Below, one piece after another: positions 1 to 10,143 of a stretch of DNA of 64,000 nucleotides. Source of the DNA: Utricularia gibba (taxonomy: Eukaryota; Streptophyta; Magnoliopsida; Lamiales; Lentibulariaceae); NCBI GenBank assembly GCA_002189035.1, contig NEEC01000007.1, positions 1,860,001 to 1,924,000 on the forward strand, given 5' to 3'. The translations under genes and the position numbers were made by a program. Below the pieces are notes generated by a model. That model had not been told where the DNA came from. It saw only the letters and a list, made by a program, of their open reading frames with translations, and searched no databases. Within the stretch, counting starts at the first letter, position 1. The number at the start of each line of letters is the position of its first letter.

Positions 1-2235
1 TATCTCACCCCACCCATAATTCACTCTGTTCTCTCTTCACCGCTCCTCCATCGGCATCCATCAGCGCTTCTCTCTTTCCTGAACTGGGCACAAGCTCAGT
101 CGTCTTTAGGGCGGGGTGTCACCCCTTTGCCTTTGGCGCCTCTCATCTCTTTACTCTCGTCCCTCATCCAGGCCCATAAATTTGACGATGCGAAGCGTAT
201 ACTTCATTCACAAATTCTCTCCGAGCATCCCCAGCATCAGCTCCACCGACACCTACTCCACCCCGCTCCTCCCGTGCCACCGCCGACGAAAGTTTTTCTG
301 GATATCTGCATTTTTTCATACTGCCGCGCCGGTTGGCCCCATCTTGGCGTGCAGATTTTCAAGAAAATGAAGCGGAACAGGATGCTGCCTAATGTGCTGA
401 CTTTCAACACCTTGCTGACCTCCCTACTAAAGACAAGCCCGTATTCTCATTCTGTGAGTTTTTGCAAGGAGCTTTTTTGTGATGCTGTTAAGATTGGGCT
501 TTTACCAACCGTGGTTACTTTTAATATTCTGATCAATGGATATTGTTTGGTGGGCAAGTACAAAGATGCAATGGAGTTGGTGGAAAAGATGGAGGTTGAT
601 TTTAAATTAAAGCCAGACAATGCGACGTATAATACCATACTGACTGGTTTGTGCAAGAAGGGGAGGTTTCATGATGTCCGTAATGTGCTGTCCGATATGA
701 AGAGCAAAGGGCTGTGTCCCAATAAAACTACATATAATATATTGGTTGATGGTTATTGTTCAATGGGGTTGTTGAAGGATGCCGCAAGTATTGTTGAGTT
801 GATGTTTCAGAATCACATGCTGCCAGACGTTTGGACGTATAATATGCAAATCAGTGGAATGTGTAACTCTGGAAAGATTGATGAGGCATTTAGGCTGAAA
901 GCAGAGATGGAGGAATCAAAGATGTTGCCAGATGTTGTTACTTACAACACTCTGATAAACGGGTGTTTTGAGGCAAAAAAAAGTTCCGAGGCTTTGAAGT
1001 TGGTGGATGAAATGCGAGATAAGGGTGTTCATCTTAATCAAGTGACTCATAACATCATGATTAAGTGGTATTGTAAGGAGGGAAGGATGAGTGACGCCAG
1101 TGAAGAAGTCGTGAGGATGGAAGAGGCTGGATTTTCTCCTGATTGTGTCACATACAACACCCTCATTAACAGTTTTTGTAAAGCAGGTAATATGGAAGAG
1201 GCTTTTAGAATGATGAATCAAATGGCTGCGAGGGGTTTGAAGATGGACACTGTGACACTGAATACTGCTCTTCACAATCTATGCTTAGAGAAGAAGCTTG
1301 AGGATGCCTATGAGTTGCTGAGTGCTGCAAGTAGGAGAGGATACATTGTGGATGCAGTGAGCTATGGAACTCTTATTGTTGGGTATTTCAAAGAAGAAGA
1401 TGCCGAGAAAGCTTTGAAAATTTGGGATGAGATGAAGGAAAAGGAGATAATCCCCAATCTCATTACCTATAACTCTTTGATGGGAGGGCTATGCAAACTG
1501 GGAAAGACAGATTTGGCTATAACCAAGTTCGATGAGCTCTTAGCAAATGGTTTAGTTCCTGATGAGACAACGTACAATACAATTATACATGGTTATTGCT
1601 GGGAAGGGAAAGTTGAGAGAGCATTTCATTTTCACAACGACATGATCAAAAAGTCCCAATTCCAGCCTGATACATACACTTCCAACATCCTTCTTCATGG
1701 ACTATGCAAGGAGGGCAGGTTAGATAAAGCCATCAAACTCTTCAGATCGTGGGTTGCAAGAGGCAAGAGCCTTGATGTTGTGTCGTACAACACAATAATA
1801 GCAGGATTATGCAAGGAGGGGAAGGTCGAGGAAGCCTTCGCCTTCCTTGCTGAAATGGAGGAGAAGGATATAGAGCCTGATGGTTACACTTATAACCCCA
1901 TTTTAAACGCTCTTAATGATGCTGGAAAAACCAAGGAAGCTGAGGAGCTATTGAAGAAATTTGCAAAGACTGAAACAAACCCGTCCACCGCACAGTCAGG
2001 TGATGCTGATGTCGTAAAGCCGCATCCTGATTCTCAGTCTCCTGATATGAACTCCCAGAAATATTCAGAGCGGATCAATGCTCTTTGTGCTGGAGGGAGA
2101 TACAAAGACGCAATGTTGGTCTTCAATGAACAGACCAAGAAAGGTATCCCTGTAGATAAATCCACTTACCATACTCTAATGATCGGACTTGTTAAAAGGC
2201 GAAAAAGCATTACCAAGTGTGAACATTTGGGTTGA
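1..2235 (+). CDS. P-class pentatricopeptide repeat (PPR) protein, 5'-partial
   Basis: Predicted organelle-targeted RNA-binding protein of the P-class PPR family, which acts in RNA processing or translation in mitochondria or plastids. Frame 1 is open from the first base to the TGA-type stop ending at 2235, about 744 codons. It holds roughly 15 tandem 35-residue repeats with the usual signatures, for example VVTYNTLINGCFEA, CVTYNTLINSFCKAG and LITYNSLMGGLCKLGK. No E/DYW or SMR domain follows; the tail is a short low-complexity linker plus one or two degenerate repeats. The first in-frame ATG is only at 367, yet PPR-like sequence (LISLLSSLIQAHKFDDAKR) lies upstream of it, so the true start is probably left of the window. 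From memory the repeat order resembles Arabidopsis At2g16880; this was not checked. No intron is visible, as usual for this family. Target RNA cannot be told. Confidence 0.88.
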   Translation, partial: YLTPPIIHSVLSSPLLHRHPSALLSFLNWAQAQSSLGRGVTPLPLAPLISLLSSLIQAHKFDDAKRILHSQILSEHPQHQLHRHLLHPAPPVPPPTKVFLDICIFSYCRAGWPHLGVQIFKKMKRNRMLPNVLTFNTLLTSLLKTSPYSHSVSFCKELFCDAVKIGLLPTVVTFNILINGYCLVGKYKDAMELVEKMEVDFKLKPDNATYNTILTGLCKKGRFHDVRNVLSDMKSKGLCPNKTTYNILVDGYCSMGLLKDAASIVELMFQNHMLPDVWTYNMQISGMCNSGKIDEAFRLKAEMEESKMLPDVVTYNTLINGCFEAKKSSEALKLVDEMRDKGVHLNQVTHNIMIKWYCKEGRMSDASEEVVRMEEAGFSPDCVTYNTLINSFCKAGNMEEAFRMMNQMAARGLKMDTVTLNTALHNLCLEKKLEDAYELLSAASRRGYIVDAVSYGTLIVGYFKEEDAEKALKIWDEMKEKEIIPNLITYNSLMGGLCKLGKTDLAITKFDELLANGLVPDETTYNTIIHGYCWEGKVERAFHFHNDMIKKSQFQPDTYTSNILLHGLCKEGRLDKAIKLFRSWVARGKSLDVVSYNTIIAGLCKEGKVEEAFAFLAEMEEKDIEPDGYTYNPILNALNDAGKTKEAEELLKKFAKTETNPSTAQSGDADVVKPHPDSQSPDMNSQKYSERINALCAGGRYKDAMLVFNEQTKKGIPVDKSTYHTLMIGLVKRRKSITKCEHLG

Positions 2236-3106
2236 TGATTTACTACTCTGGCCATCATGTCAATGCTAAAGAAGAGCATTGCAATATCTTTGTGAGGATG
2301 GTAAGCCTTCTGGGGTGGCTTCAAATGACCCATATGGAAACGATGTTCTCTTTCCATGACAAGGGGAGATAACATCCTCGCACAGGATCATGATCTGTAA
2401 ATGAGTTCTGCATCAGGGGGTTTCGGTAATACCGATCCAAATCAGCTTGAAATGCCAATGATGCTAGTCAAGTTCCTTGTCTCCTCCTTTCGCAGTCATT
2501 TGGACAGCACCACGAAGGAACGGGTCTGTCCAACCCCTCAACCTCAGTCTGTAATAACACCACAGTGCTACAGAGAGCTGCGCCTTCCTTCTCATTCATC
2601 CCCCCGAAATCAACCAACCCTCTTCCATTTATTGCATCCGTTGTGTTTCGTTTTCCGGGAGAAGGGCGACGGTGACCTCCACATGCTCTTTATCCTCCGA
2701 GGCTCTTTAACTATTTTTTTGGTAAAGTATTTTTAGTATATTTAATAATATTTTTGTTTTAAGAAGTATCATTATTTAGTCTTTATTGCATTTAAAATGA
2801 AAATAATGAATATTAAAATAGTGTCGGATTTAAAAAGGAAAAAAAAAAGTCCCTGAATTTGGTGGGGCCGGACGGTATTCATTCATGTAATTGAGTGATG
2901 TGACTTGCCGCTGATGAAGTTGTACTGTACAACACCTACACGTTTTCTTTTAATCAGTACAACAACACCTAGACTTTTTAGAATTATTATATTATTATTT
3001 ATTCATGCAGAACATAAACTGGAGGCGACACCGTACACTGGGGGGGTGCTGGGGGAAAATAACTCAAGTGGGGTTTGGGGATTTTTGTGGAGATTCCTTC
3101 ATAAAC
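2236..3106. other. intergenic, 3' sides of PPR and DUF538 genes
   Basis: The two flanking genes converge here. A 111-codon reading frame at 2401-2736 has no recognisable domain and no family-like composition. 2740-2860 is AT-rich. Nothing else can be supported. Confidence 0.6.
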
Positions 3107-3670
3107 CTAAACCTCCTCTACTTCGACGGCGGCGCTGGCCTTAACCACCTCTTCTGTCTTCTCCTCCGACGCTGGACCGGTGCTCTTGGAATCGGCTTCC
3201 TCCTTCAATTGTCCCTCCGGAGGCACCGCCTTCTTTTCTTCGATCATGAATGCCTCCGCAGGAAAGGCTCGCGACAATCCCGAAGGAGTTCTGAAATTGA
3301 TCATCCCCGTGGGGGGATCGTCGAGATCGATTTCGCTGAGAGTGATCCAGATGAAGAGTTCTCTGGTCTTAACACCGGTGAGTTTCTTGATTTTCCCAGG
3401 CTCGACGTAGGCGGTGACCTCCTCCGCGTACTGCGTAAGTCTGTTGATCTTTTCGAACCGGTGTTGCGTTTTTTCCTTCTGGATCAACCAAACGAACCCG
3501 GTTTCCTTGATATAACCGGTTTCTTCGATGTCCTTGAGAACGATCAGGCCGTTCGGAAATCCGATCTCCTTGAGGAGAAACTTGGTTTTCTCTTGGCAGA
3601 TGGCGTCGCCACGGTGGAGCTCCGTCGCGGCGGCTCGCATCTCGTCAGTGACCTTGGACTTGGAACTCAT
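3107..3670 (-). CDS. DUF538 family protein
   Basis: Small plant-specific DUF538 protein of 187 aa, single exon. The start is the ATG complementary to 3668-3670 (MSSKSKVTDEMRAAA); the frame stays open upstream but contains only GTG/TTG codons there. DUF538 hallmarks follow in order: HRGDAICQEKTKFLLKEIG, FPNGLIVLKDIEETGYIK, TGFVWLIQKEKTQHRFEKI, EVTAYVEPGKIKKLTGVK, ELFIWITLSEIDLDDPP and TFRTPSGLSRAFP-like sequence near residues 130-145. The last 45 residues are a Glu/Lys/Ala-rich tail, longer than in most short family members. The biochemical role of DUF538 proteins is not settled; members are linked to trichome development and stress responses. There is no signal peptide. A TATA-like element lies just upstream. 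Confidence 0.9.
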   Translation of the reverse strand: MSSKSKVTDEMRAAATELHRGDAICQEKTKFLLKEIGFPNGLIVLKDIEETGYIKETGFVWLIQKEKTQHRFEKINRLTQYAEEVTAYVEPGKIKKLTGVKTRELFIWITLSEIDLDDPPTGMINFRTPSGLSRAFPAEAFMIEEKKAVPPEGQLKEEADSKSTGPASEEKTEEVVKASAAVEVEEV

Positions 3671-3705
3671 TTTCTCCTCCAAGCTTCTCGAGTAGAGAAG
3701 CTCGG

Positions 3706-3714
3706 AATTTATAG
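3706..3714 (-). promoter_or_regulatory. TATA-like box of the DUF538 gene
   Basis: Read on the minus strand the sequence is CTATAAATT, about 36-44 bp before the ATG. A second TATA-like stretch lies at 3756-3764, about 90 bp before the ATG, and would leave a more usual leader length. Either could position transcription. Confidence 0.35.
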
Positions 3715-3781
3715 ACGGATCTTGGGGATGCACACAACGTTGTTGTCGTACACAGTATATAAATCGCCGGACGTAAGACAT

Positions 3782-5226
3782 AAGTAACTATCCTTCTAAA
3801 TAAATATTCATTTTTTATTTTTTTATTACACTTTATTTCATGAAATGCATGATGTTTTTTTGGTAGTATTTTTTATATTTTCAAATAATATAAAATTTAA
3901 TCAATATATTTGATATTTAATTTTATATCATTTCAAAACATGCATTTTTTTTAGTACATGTTATCCCAAAATGTGTCCTTTGGAGCAGTTGGATGCCATA
4001 ACTTGGCACAACCACCAGCCAGGCTTCCCATAAATTAATTACCAAATCGTTAGTTTTATTTGAAAAATATGAATATGTTTTGTAGTAAATATTTTCTAAA
4101 CAAGTATTATGGGATAAAGATTTGTAATTGAAGCTATATATAAATTATTAAAATAATTAATACTTTATCATATAGTTTAAAAGAAAAAGTACTTTTTCAA
4201 ACAAATATATTTATATAATTGTTTTTTTTAAATAATATAGGAATGTTGATTTATTCCATGTAAGGTGACAAGTACACAGGCCTATAATTAATGGGAAGGT
4301 ACTTGGTGTCCAGTGTCCCATGATTTACAAAATTTGGTTATTTTCAATCTTAAAAATGTCTAAATTACTAACAAAATATGTGATTAAAAAAAACAGTTTC
4401 TTTATGGTAATATGTATGTATCTCAAGCTCCTCACAAGCCTTTCTAGTTTTAATCTATATAAAGATGAAGATATTAAAATTAAGAATCAGATAAATTATA
4501 GGAAAATGTATGAAAGTTAAAGAAAGTTTAGGTGAAATCAATTATTAGTGTTGCATAATTTTTTTATGTATTTAATTATATTATTTTAAATTAGTTGGGA
4601 TGGGAGTTTTTCAAATCATATGAGTCAGCAAATGGGGTTCAACAGCAGCCCAGAATCGCCTTCTGGTAATCCTCCAGATCTTCGTTCTTTCCTTCAAGAA
4701 GATGATAATGGGTTCTGGGGTTACATCTGCGATCAACAGTTGTTACATTTCGAAACCACAAAAGAATTTTCTTTTGGGTTGGCGGGGGGTTCCACGTAAA
4801 AGCCGCAAAACATGGGACTACCGGCCGGCCGCCTGAAAACTCAGTCAGAATCCTCCGTCGCTTGCGCTGAGAAAGAAAAAGTTGAAGTGTTTCGTATCCT
4901 GTAAACTGCAAAACGAATTGACCTCTGCGTTTCATGTTCCTTCTGACTTGACGTTTCCCCCGACACGTTTCGCACTCCCATAGGGCGAGCCTTCGTTGGG
5001 GACACGGGACACGCCGCTCGTCTCGCTCTTGCTCCTTGTTCGGATATTTTCTTCCCTCGCTCCTATTACAACTCAGTTCCTGTGATCCCTCCAAAATGCC
5101 CCTAGAGTTCAACACCTCGTTGTCTGGTTACACTCACAACGTTGCTTTTTGTGTCGGCTTCGGGTGTACAAAAACGGATCCGGGGGATTCTCATTCTCGT
5201 AGTTATGAAAAAACCAGCCGGGGTCC
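3782..5226. other. AT-rich intergenic region and KNOX upstream sequence
   Basis: 3790-4620 is strongly AT-rich with no coding signal. 4640-5226 is of balanced composition and should hold the promoter and leader of the KNOX gene. A 158-codon frame on the minus strand (4639-5115) and a 150-codon plus frame (5036-5488) show no family signature and overlap the KNOX first exon or its leader, so I do not call them genes. Confidence 0.5.
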
Positions 5227-6511
5227 ATGGAGGAGGAGTTGCTACACGGGTTTGGTTTTTTCGATCCGGGGGAGGAGATTCCGAGGTTCGATGATCATTT
5301 GGTACAACTGGAAGAGGAGGATCAGCGGATTCGTGATTCGATCAAGTCCCGGATTGCTTCTCACCCTCTTTATCCTGCCTTGCTCTCTTCTTACCTTCTC
5401 TCCCAAAAGGTTTTGCTTCCACTTTTCATCGTTTTCAGATGTTGTACACTCGTCTTCCCAACTTTTTCAAGGTGTCCCTGCTGTTTGATTACGTTTACTC
5501 GTAGCTTAAAGTAAGCTACTTGTTTGAGTGTTTTGAAGGTGGGAGCACCTCCGGAAATAGCTTCTTTGCTTGAGGAAATCAGCAAAGAAATCCATGTGCG
5601 CGGTAAGCCAACAGAGATTGGAGCAGACCCTCAACTTGATGACTTCATGGTAAATCTCTGTAGAACTCTGCAACTATTCCTTCAAAGAAATCATGGAAAA
5701 AAACGAGTCCTTTTCGCTGTGCTACAAGTATATGGACGGCAAAGTCTCTCTTTTTTATCTGTAGTTTTTTGACATGCTTTTTCTGTTGTTTTTTTGTCTG
5801 TGGCTCTACAAGGAATCCTACACCGGGGTTCTGAACAGGTACACGCAGGAGCTGTCGAAGCCATTTGACGAGGCGACGAGTTACTTGAGCAGCATCGAGT
5901 CTCAGCTCAGTGCTCTGTGCATACAAACCCTACCATCACCAGCACCAGGTAACTCCTCCTACACTATCCATCTCTGGATCTCTGTACAATTGTTTAAAAC
6001 GTTCTATTTTCAGCACTTTGGGACCTAAAGTATTCGACCCTTGTGCAAATATGGATTGATGGGATGAAACTACGTCTCATTTAGGTGAAGAGGGGAGCAA
6101 AGGTGGAGGATCAGAGGCCGAGTTGAAAGACATGCTGATGCGCAAGTACAGTGGATACCTGAGCACCTTGAAGGAGGAGTTCATGAAGAAGAGGAAGAAG
6201 GGTAAGCTTCCCAAAGATGCAACAAGCGCTCTGATGGACTGGTGGAACGCCAACAATGCGTGGCCCTACCCCACGGTAACTCAACTCAACTCAACTCAAC
6301 TTTGAAGTGGTTGGCTCGAGCCTCGAGCTCTGGTTTTCTTTTTTGTTTTCAGGAAGTGGACAAGAAGAGGCTTAGTGAAATGACGGGGTTGGATCAGAAG
6401 CAGATAAACAACTGGTTCATCAATCAGAGGAAGCGCCATTGGAGACCATCGGAGGAGATCAAGTTTGCCCTCATGGAAGCTGGAGGTTCCCGTTACTTGG
6501 ATCACTCATAA
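5227..6511 (+). CDS. class I KNOX TALE homeodomain transcription factor
   Basis: DNA-binding TALE homeodomain regulator of meristem and organ identity, nuclear, usually paired with BELL proteins through the KNOX region. Five exons: 5227-5409, 5539-5649, 5813-5948, 6085-6275, 6353-6511, all GT-AG and phase-consistent, giving 259 aa. The ATG sits in a good CCATGG context. Domains: acidic N-terminus (1-35), KNOX1 about 37-90 ([31 protein letters not shown]), KNOX2 about 99-138 ([20 protein letters not shown]), ELK about 156-177 ([19 protein letters not shown]), homeodomain about 179-240 with the three-residue loop PYP (204-206) and recognition helix [14 protein letters not shown]. It resembles the STM/KNAT2/KNAT6 group. 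Odd points: it is shorter than typical class I proteins (over 300 aa), the usual Cys before QK in KNOX1 is Ser (LLSQK), and all introns are only 77-163 bp, whereas class I genes normally have one long regulatory intron. Confidence 0.9.
6278..6300 (+). repeat. (AACTC)n microsatellite in KNOX intron 4
   Basis: Four full AACTC units plus AAC directly behind the donor site of the last KNOX intron. Length variation would not touch the coding sequence but lies within 3 bp of the splice donor. Confidence 0.85.
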
Positions 6512-6841
6512 AAACATGGGCTTGGAAAGAAGTGTTGTGTATGGGCCTCCTATACTTGAGCTTGCGTTGTTCTCAGAGAATGCAACTACAAAAAATAATA
6601 ACAAGTGAGAGTGCTGTGTTTGGAAAGGTTAGCATAGAAAGGCTGCCATGAAAATCACAGGAAGTGAGAATGAAGAAGAGGATGATGCACTGATAACCAG
6701 TCACAACCCCCACTATCTGATCTGGTGTTTCTGTAACAAGGAGAGTTATCTCTATGGTAAAAACAAGCATCTATTCTCTGTAATGGCCATGGATCTTTCT
6801 TCTGTAGAAAAGAAAAAAAGAACTTCCTGGTAGTAATATCA
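6512..6841. other. convergent 3' ends of KNOX and membrane-protein genes
   Basis: 330 bp between two converging stop codons. It must hold both 3' UTRs. Short frames here show no family signature. Confidence 0.6.
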
Positions 6842-8400
6842 TCAGAGGTCTTCGTTGCCAACGAAGTTGTCACCGCCTGAACTGTCGTAGCTCTCTACAT
6901 AACTGGTGGGTTCAGGAGGTGAAGCCAGGGACAGCATCAGGTACTGAAACCCATTGACTACATCGTACACCATCAGCCCAATCCTCCCTCCAACCCAACT
7001 GCCGAGATGACTTCCCACGAAATAACCAAACTTGCCAAACCTTTCTTCTCCGAGGTATCCGACGGCATAAGTTCCGAACAAGGTACCTGTGCCGCGAAGG
7101 AACCCTTCAGTCAATGTGCCTCCAAAGTAAATGGCTTCGAAGAAGTCCCACCCTGAAGAAATTATAGGGCCGACAATGCGATCAACCTTCTTTGTTGCAA
7201 GCTTTGCGGCTTTGGCACCTTCTTTCTGAGCTGTTTTTGCGGCAGCCTTAGCATTTAAGCCCTGAGAAACAGCATCAGATAAAGCAGCCTCAAAAGCTCT
7301 GAGCCTTCTATCCTCGACATGGACAGACCTGATGCTGTAGGAATAGAGTTTCACGCCTTGCTTCACCAGACAAGCCAAAGTTCCTGAACTCCCATCAAAA
7401 CAGTTAAAGATGCTAAACTGCCCACTTTTTGATGCAGCATTTTCACCAACCAAGTGCCTACATTTCTCAGCTGCATAGAAGGAAAAAAAACCGAGATCCA
7501 ATACCAATGGTAAGTTGATGTAAGCCCAGATATGATGCGTATCAGGAAGGATAGGTAGAAGTTATGAAGTTATGATACGGAAATGTAATTCCACAACTCC
7601 AACTCCCACAGAATTAAACTTCATAAATCAGCTTATTTGTTAAACAAAGAGGGAAAGCTAGGGACAGAGAATCTCAAAACTGCTGCTGTTATAAGAGGAA
7701 CGCCTCATCTTTAAGGAAACACATTTGCAATACATTTTCAAATAACACATAAAGGAGGAAATACATTTGCAATGAGTGAATCATCATAAAGAAACAACAC
7801 TATAAACATCCACCTAATGAGCAAGGTAGAACAACTACACACTGAGGACTTGGATATAGAGAACGACGATGAATGACATCAAACAGAAAAAAGGCATGGA
7901 AATGACAGGATAACAAATCTGGGTTCAATTGAAAACTACTACCAATTACAGTCAAAAAACACCAAGCAGATATACTGAGCCTTTCCTCTTTACAAGACGA
8001 GTTATTAGTCATGACAACTCACCTTTAAAACGTTAGATTCAAACTAACCTAGAGTAAAAACTGAACAGTCTGTCTTGATCGTGAAAACAAGACGAAAAAC
8101 GAAGCTCAGGAACCCTTGTTCAAAAAAGGATTCTTTCAACAAAATGATACAAGGACAGCGATCCCGTTGAACGCCCCTTTCTAATCATTTGAAAAACAAA
8201 ACTCCATCGTCAATCAACAACAACCACAGGGGACATACGAACAAACACATCGATGTTAAAATGCCCCTCCAAACATTACGCAAATCAGCAGCACCTGAAA
8301 AAAAAGGGACTCTACCAGTTCAATTACCAGTCAAGCTAAGAAGAACAACTCCAATTACAAAGAGACCAAACTGAATTCTCCGCTTCAGCAGCAGCGACAT
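6842..8400 (-). CDS. conserved plant membrane protein of unknown function
   Basis: Two exons: 8400-8328 and 7470-6842, joined phase 1 across an 857-bp GT-AG intron, giving 233 aa. Exon 1 encodes a basic start followed by one hydrophobic helix (FGLFVIGVVLLSLT, residues 11-24), either a signal peptide or signal anchor. The remainder is EKCRHLVGENAASKSGQ, a Lys/Ala-rich helix around residues 90-120 (AKAAAKTAQKEGAKAAKLAT), and a Gly-rich segment with repeated glycine-zipper-like motifs (GTGTLFGTYAVGYLGEERFG, GYFVGSHLGSWVGGRIGL) that could insert in or bind a membrane, then an acidic Ser/Asp tail. I recognise it as a plant-conserved uncharacterised family but know no assigned role. It shares its upstream region with the divergent universal stress protein gene. 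Confidence 0.82.
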
Positions 8401-8790
8401 GATCACAAAATCCGTCGGAGAAACAGCACCCCCCGCCTCCTCCCCAAATCGAAAGTCGACCGTAGACTTCAATTTTTCATTTTTACTTTTTTTTTAAAAA
8501 AAATTCTTTTGGAGTAATTAATTTGAGAAAATTGCTTCTCCCTGAAAAAAACAAAAAAAAAAGGACTGCAACAGCCTGATGTTGACTGGTGAGAAGACAC
8601 AAACCATGGAATGCCCACCGGATTTATCTGCAGAAGAAATCGATGAACCTCGCCAACAGGATTCCATCGCCGGAATCCGAATTTACCAGGAGCACTGCTG
8701 CAAACGCCAGTTATATAACACAGTAGCCATCTCAAGAGGTTTGCAGTCATACAGTGCTACTAGTATTTCGAATTGCAGTGTGGTATCAAA
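8401..8790. promoter_or_regulatory. short shared upstream region of a divergent gene pair
   Basis: Only 390 bp separate the ATG of the membrane-protein gene (-) from the ATG of the universal stress protein gene (+). Both promoters and leaders must lie here. A run of A/T tracts at 8475-8530 is the only obvious sequence feature; no clear TATA box was identified. Confidence 0.55.
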
Positions 8791-9652
8791 ATGGGGCGAA
8801 AGATTTTGGTGGCGGTGGATCAGAGCGAAGAGAGCACCCATGCTCTCTCCTGGTGCCTCAAGAGCTTGGTCGATTCTCGCGACAGTCTCGTACTTCTCTT
8901 CGCCAAGGCGCCTCTCGCCGTCTACTCTTCTACCGATTCAATAGGTAAAAATCACCCAGATCAGATTAGGCAATTTTGATTGACTTCACATCGCTGTTAC
9001 AAGATCAGGCGAAAAACATGCTGCATTTTTCTCGGTGATTTCATTGTTTTTTCTTTTTTCTTTCCAAAGATCATTCCTTTTCCTCAGTTGGACCGCGAGT
9101 CTCCTCGAGTATAATTGCGACGATGGAAGCATATGCCAATGAAATGGCAACCGGAATTATACAGAGGGCCACCACACTCTGTAAAAATCTCAATGATGAG
9201 GTACCGAACTTTCAAACGGACCTGCTGCTTCTAGTGCTATGTAGAAACTTCTATGGAGATAAGCATTGTAGCAGAAGCCCAAATTTGTATGCAGAGTGTA
9301 GAAGCTTTTGGAGCATAAACAGGAAACAACAAAACTGATTATGCAGTGGTTATTTTGCGTGCGCAGGTCACTGTTGAGGCGATAGTGGAGCATGGGGATC
9401 CAAGGGATGTTATTTGTGAAGTAGCCGAGAGGTTGAAGGTGGACTTTCTGGTCATGGGAAGCCATGGCTATGGCCTCATACAAAGGTGACTACTGCAATA
9501 CTAAAGTGAAATTCGTGTAGTTGCTAGCATTGTGACGATGATCAAAATGGTTGGTTTGTGTAAACAGGGCTTTTCTTGGCAGTGTGAGCAACCACTGTGC
9601 ACATAACGCGAAGTGCCCTGTTCTGATAGTCAAGATGCCAAAGAACAAGTAA
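8791..9652 (+). CDS. universal stress protein A-like, ATP-binding type
   Basis: Small cytosolic UspA-fold protein, 162 aa, probably nucleotide-binding and stress-related. Four exons: 8791-8944, 9070-9200, 9367-9485, 9568-9652, all GT-AG with consistent phases. The start MGRKILVAVDQSEESTHAL is the canonical first beta strand of the family with the nucleotide-contacting Asp. The ATP-binding motif G-2X-G-9X-G(S) is present at about residues 126-142 (GSHGYGLIQRAFLGSVS), followed by SNHCAHNAKCPVLIVK, the usual final strand. Plant members of this single-domain type are induced by hypoxia, drought or pathogens and some act as chaperones or redox proteins. There is no targeting peptide. The gene is intact and ordinary for its family. 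Confidence 0.93.
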
Positions 9653-10143
9653 CTCTCTCATGGCATCAGTTCGGTTTTTGGTTGGATTGGTTCATGTTGT
9701 GAAACCTGTTGGTCAATCTCATGGAATCACTGTTTGCAATATCGTCTTGTTTCACTGTTGAAAGTTCGGCTTTTGTATGAAATGTCAGAGACCATGTCCT
9801 TTCATTTGCACCTGTATCTGTGTTGTAAGAAAAGATGACTTCTTGGAGAAGATCATGACAAAAACAGGTGTTGTTGCCTATGCAATGGAGAGAATGCACA
9901 AATTCACACTACAGAATGTCAAGCCAAGCTGAAGACTAAGCTTACACCTCGGATTCATTGATGTTTTCGAACAGAATGCATGTCTTCGTGGTTCAAGCAT
10001 GTAATAACCATAGTGACAATCAGAAACAATTACCATATAACTTATTGTGAAAGGTGTTACAAGAACCAACAACCAGAAGACTATTGTGGATGTTGTTTGC
10101 TTTTCCTCAAAACTGACATGAAAGTCCTAGAGGGGGATGCTTG
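9653..10143. other. convergent 3' ends of USP and pseudouridine synthase genes
   Basis: 490 bp between converging stop codons. It should hold the two 3' UTRs. No coding signal or repeat was found. Confidence 0.6.

Noticed and set aside
2401-2736. 111-codon frame behind the PPR gene
   Set aside because: No domain, no splice context; probably chance.
3005-3787. 260-codon plus-strand frame
   Set aside because: Lies antisense over the DUF538 gene, whose minus-strand protein shows clear family motifs.
4639-5115. 158-codon minus-strand frame upstream of KNOX
   Set aside because: No family signature, biased composition, and located in the expected KNOX promoter/leader.
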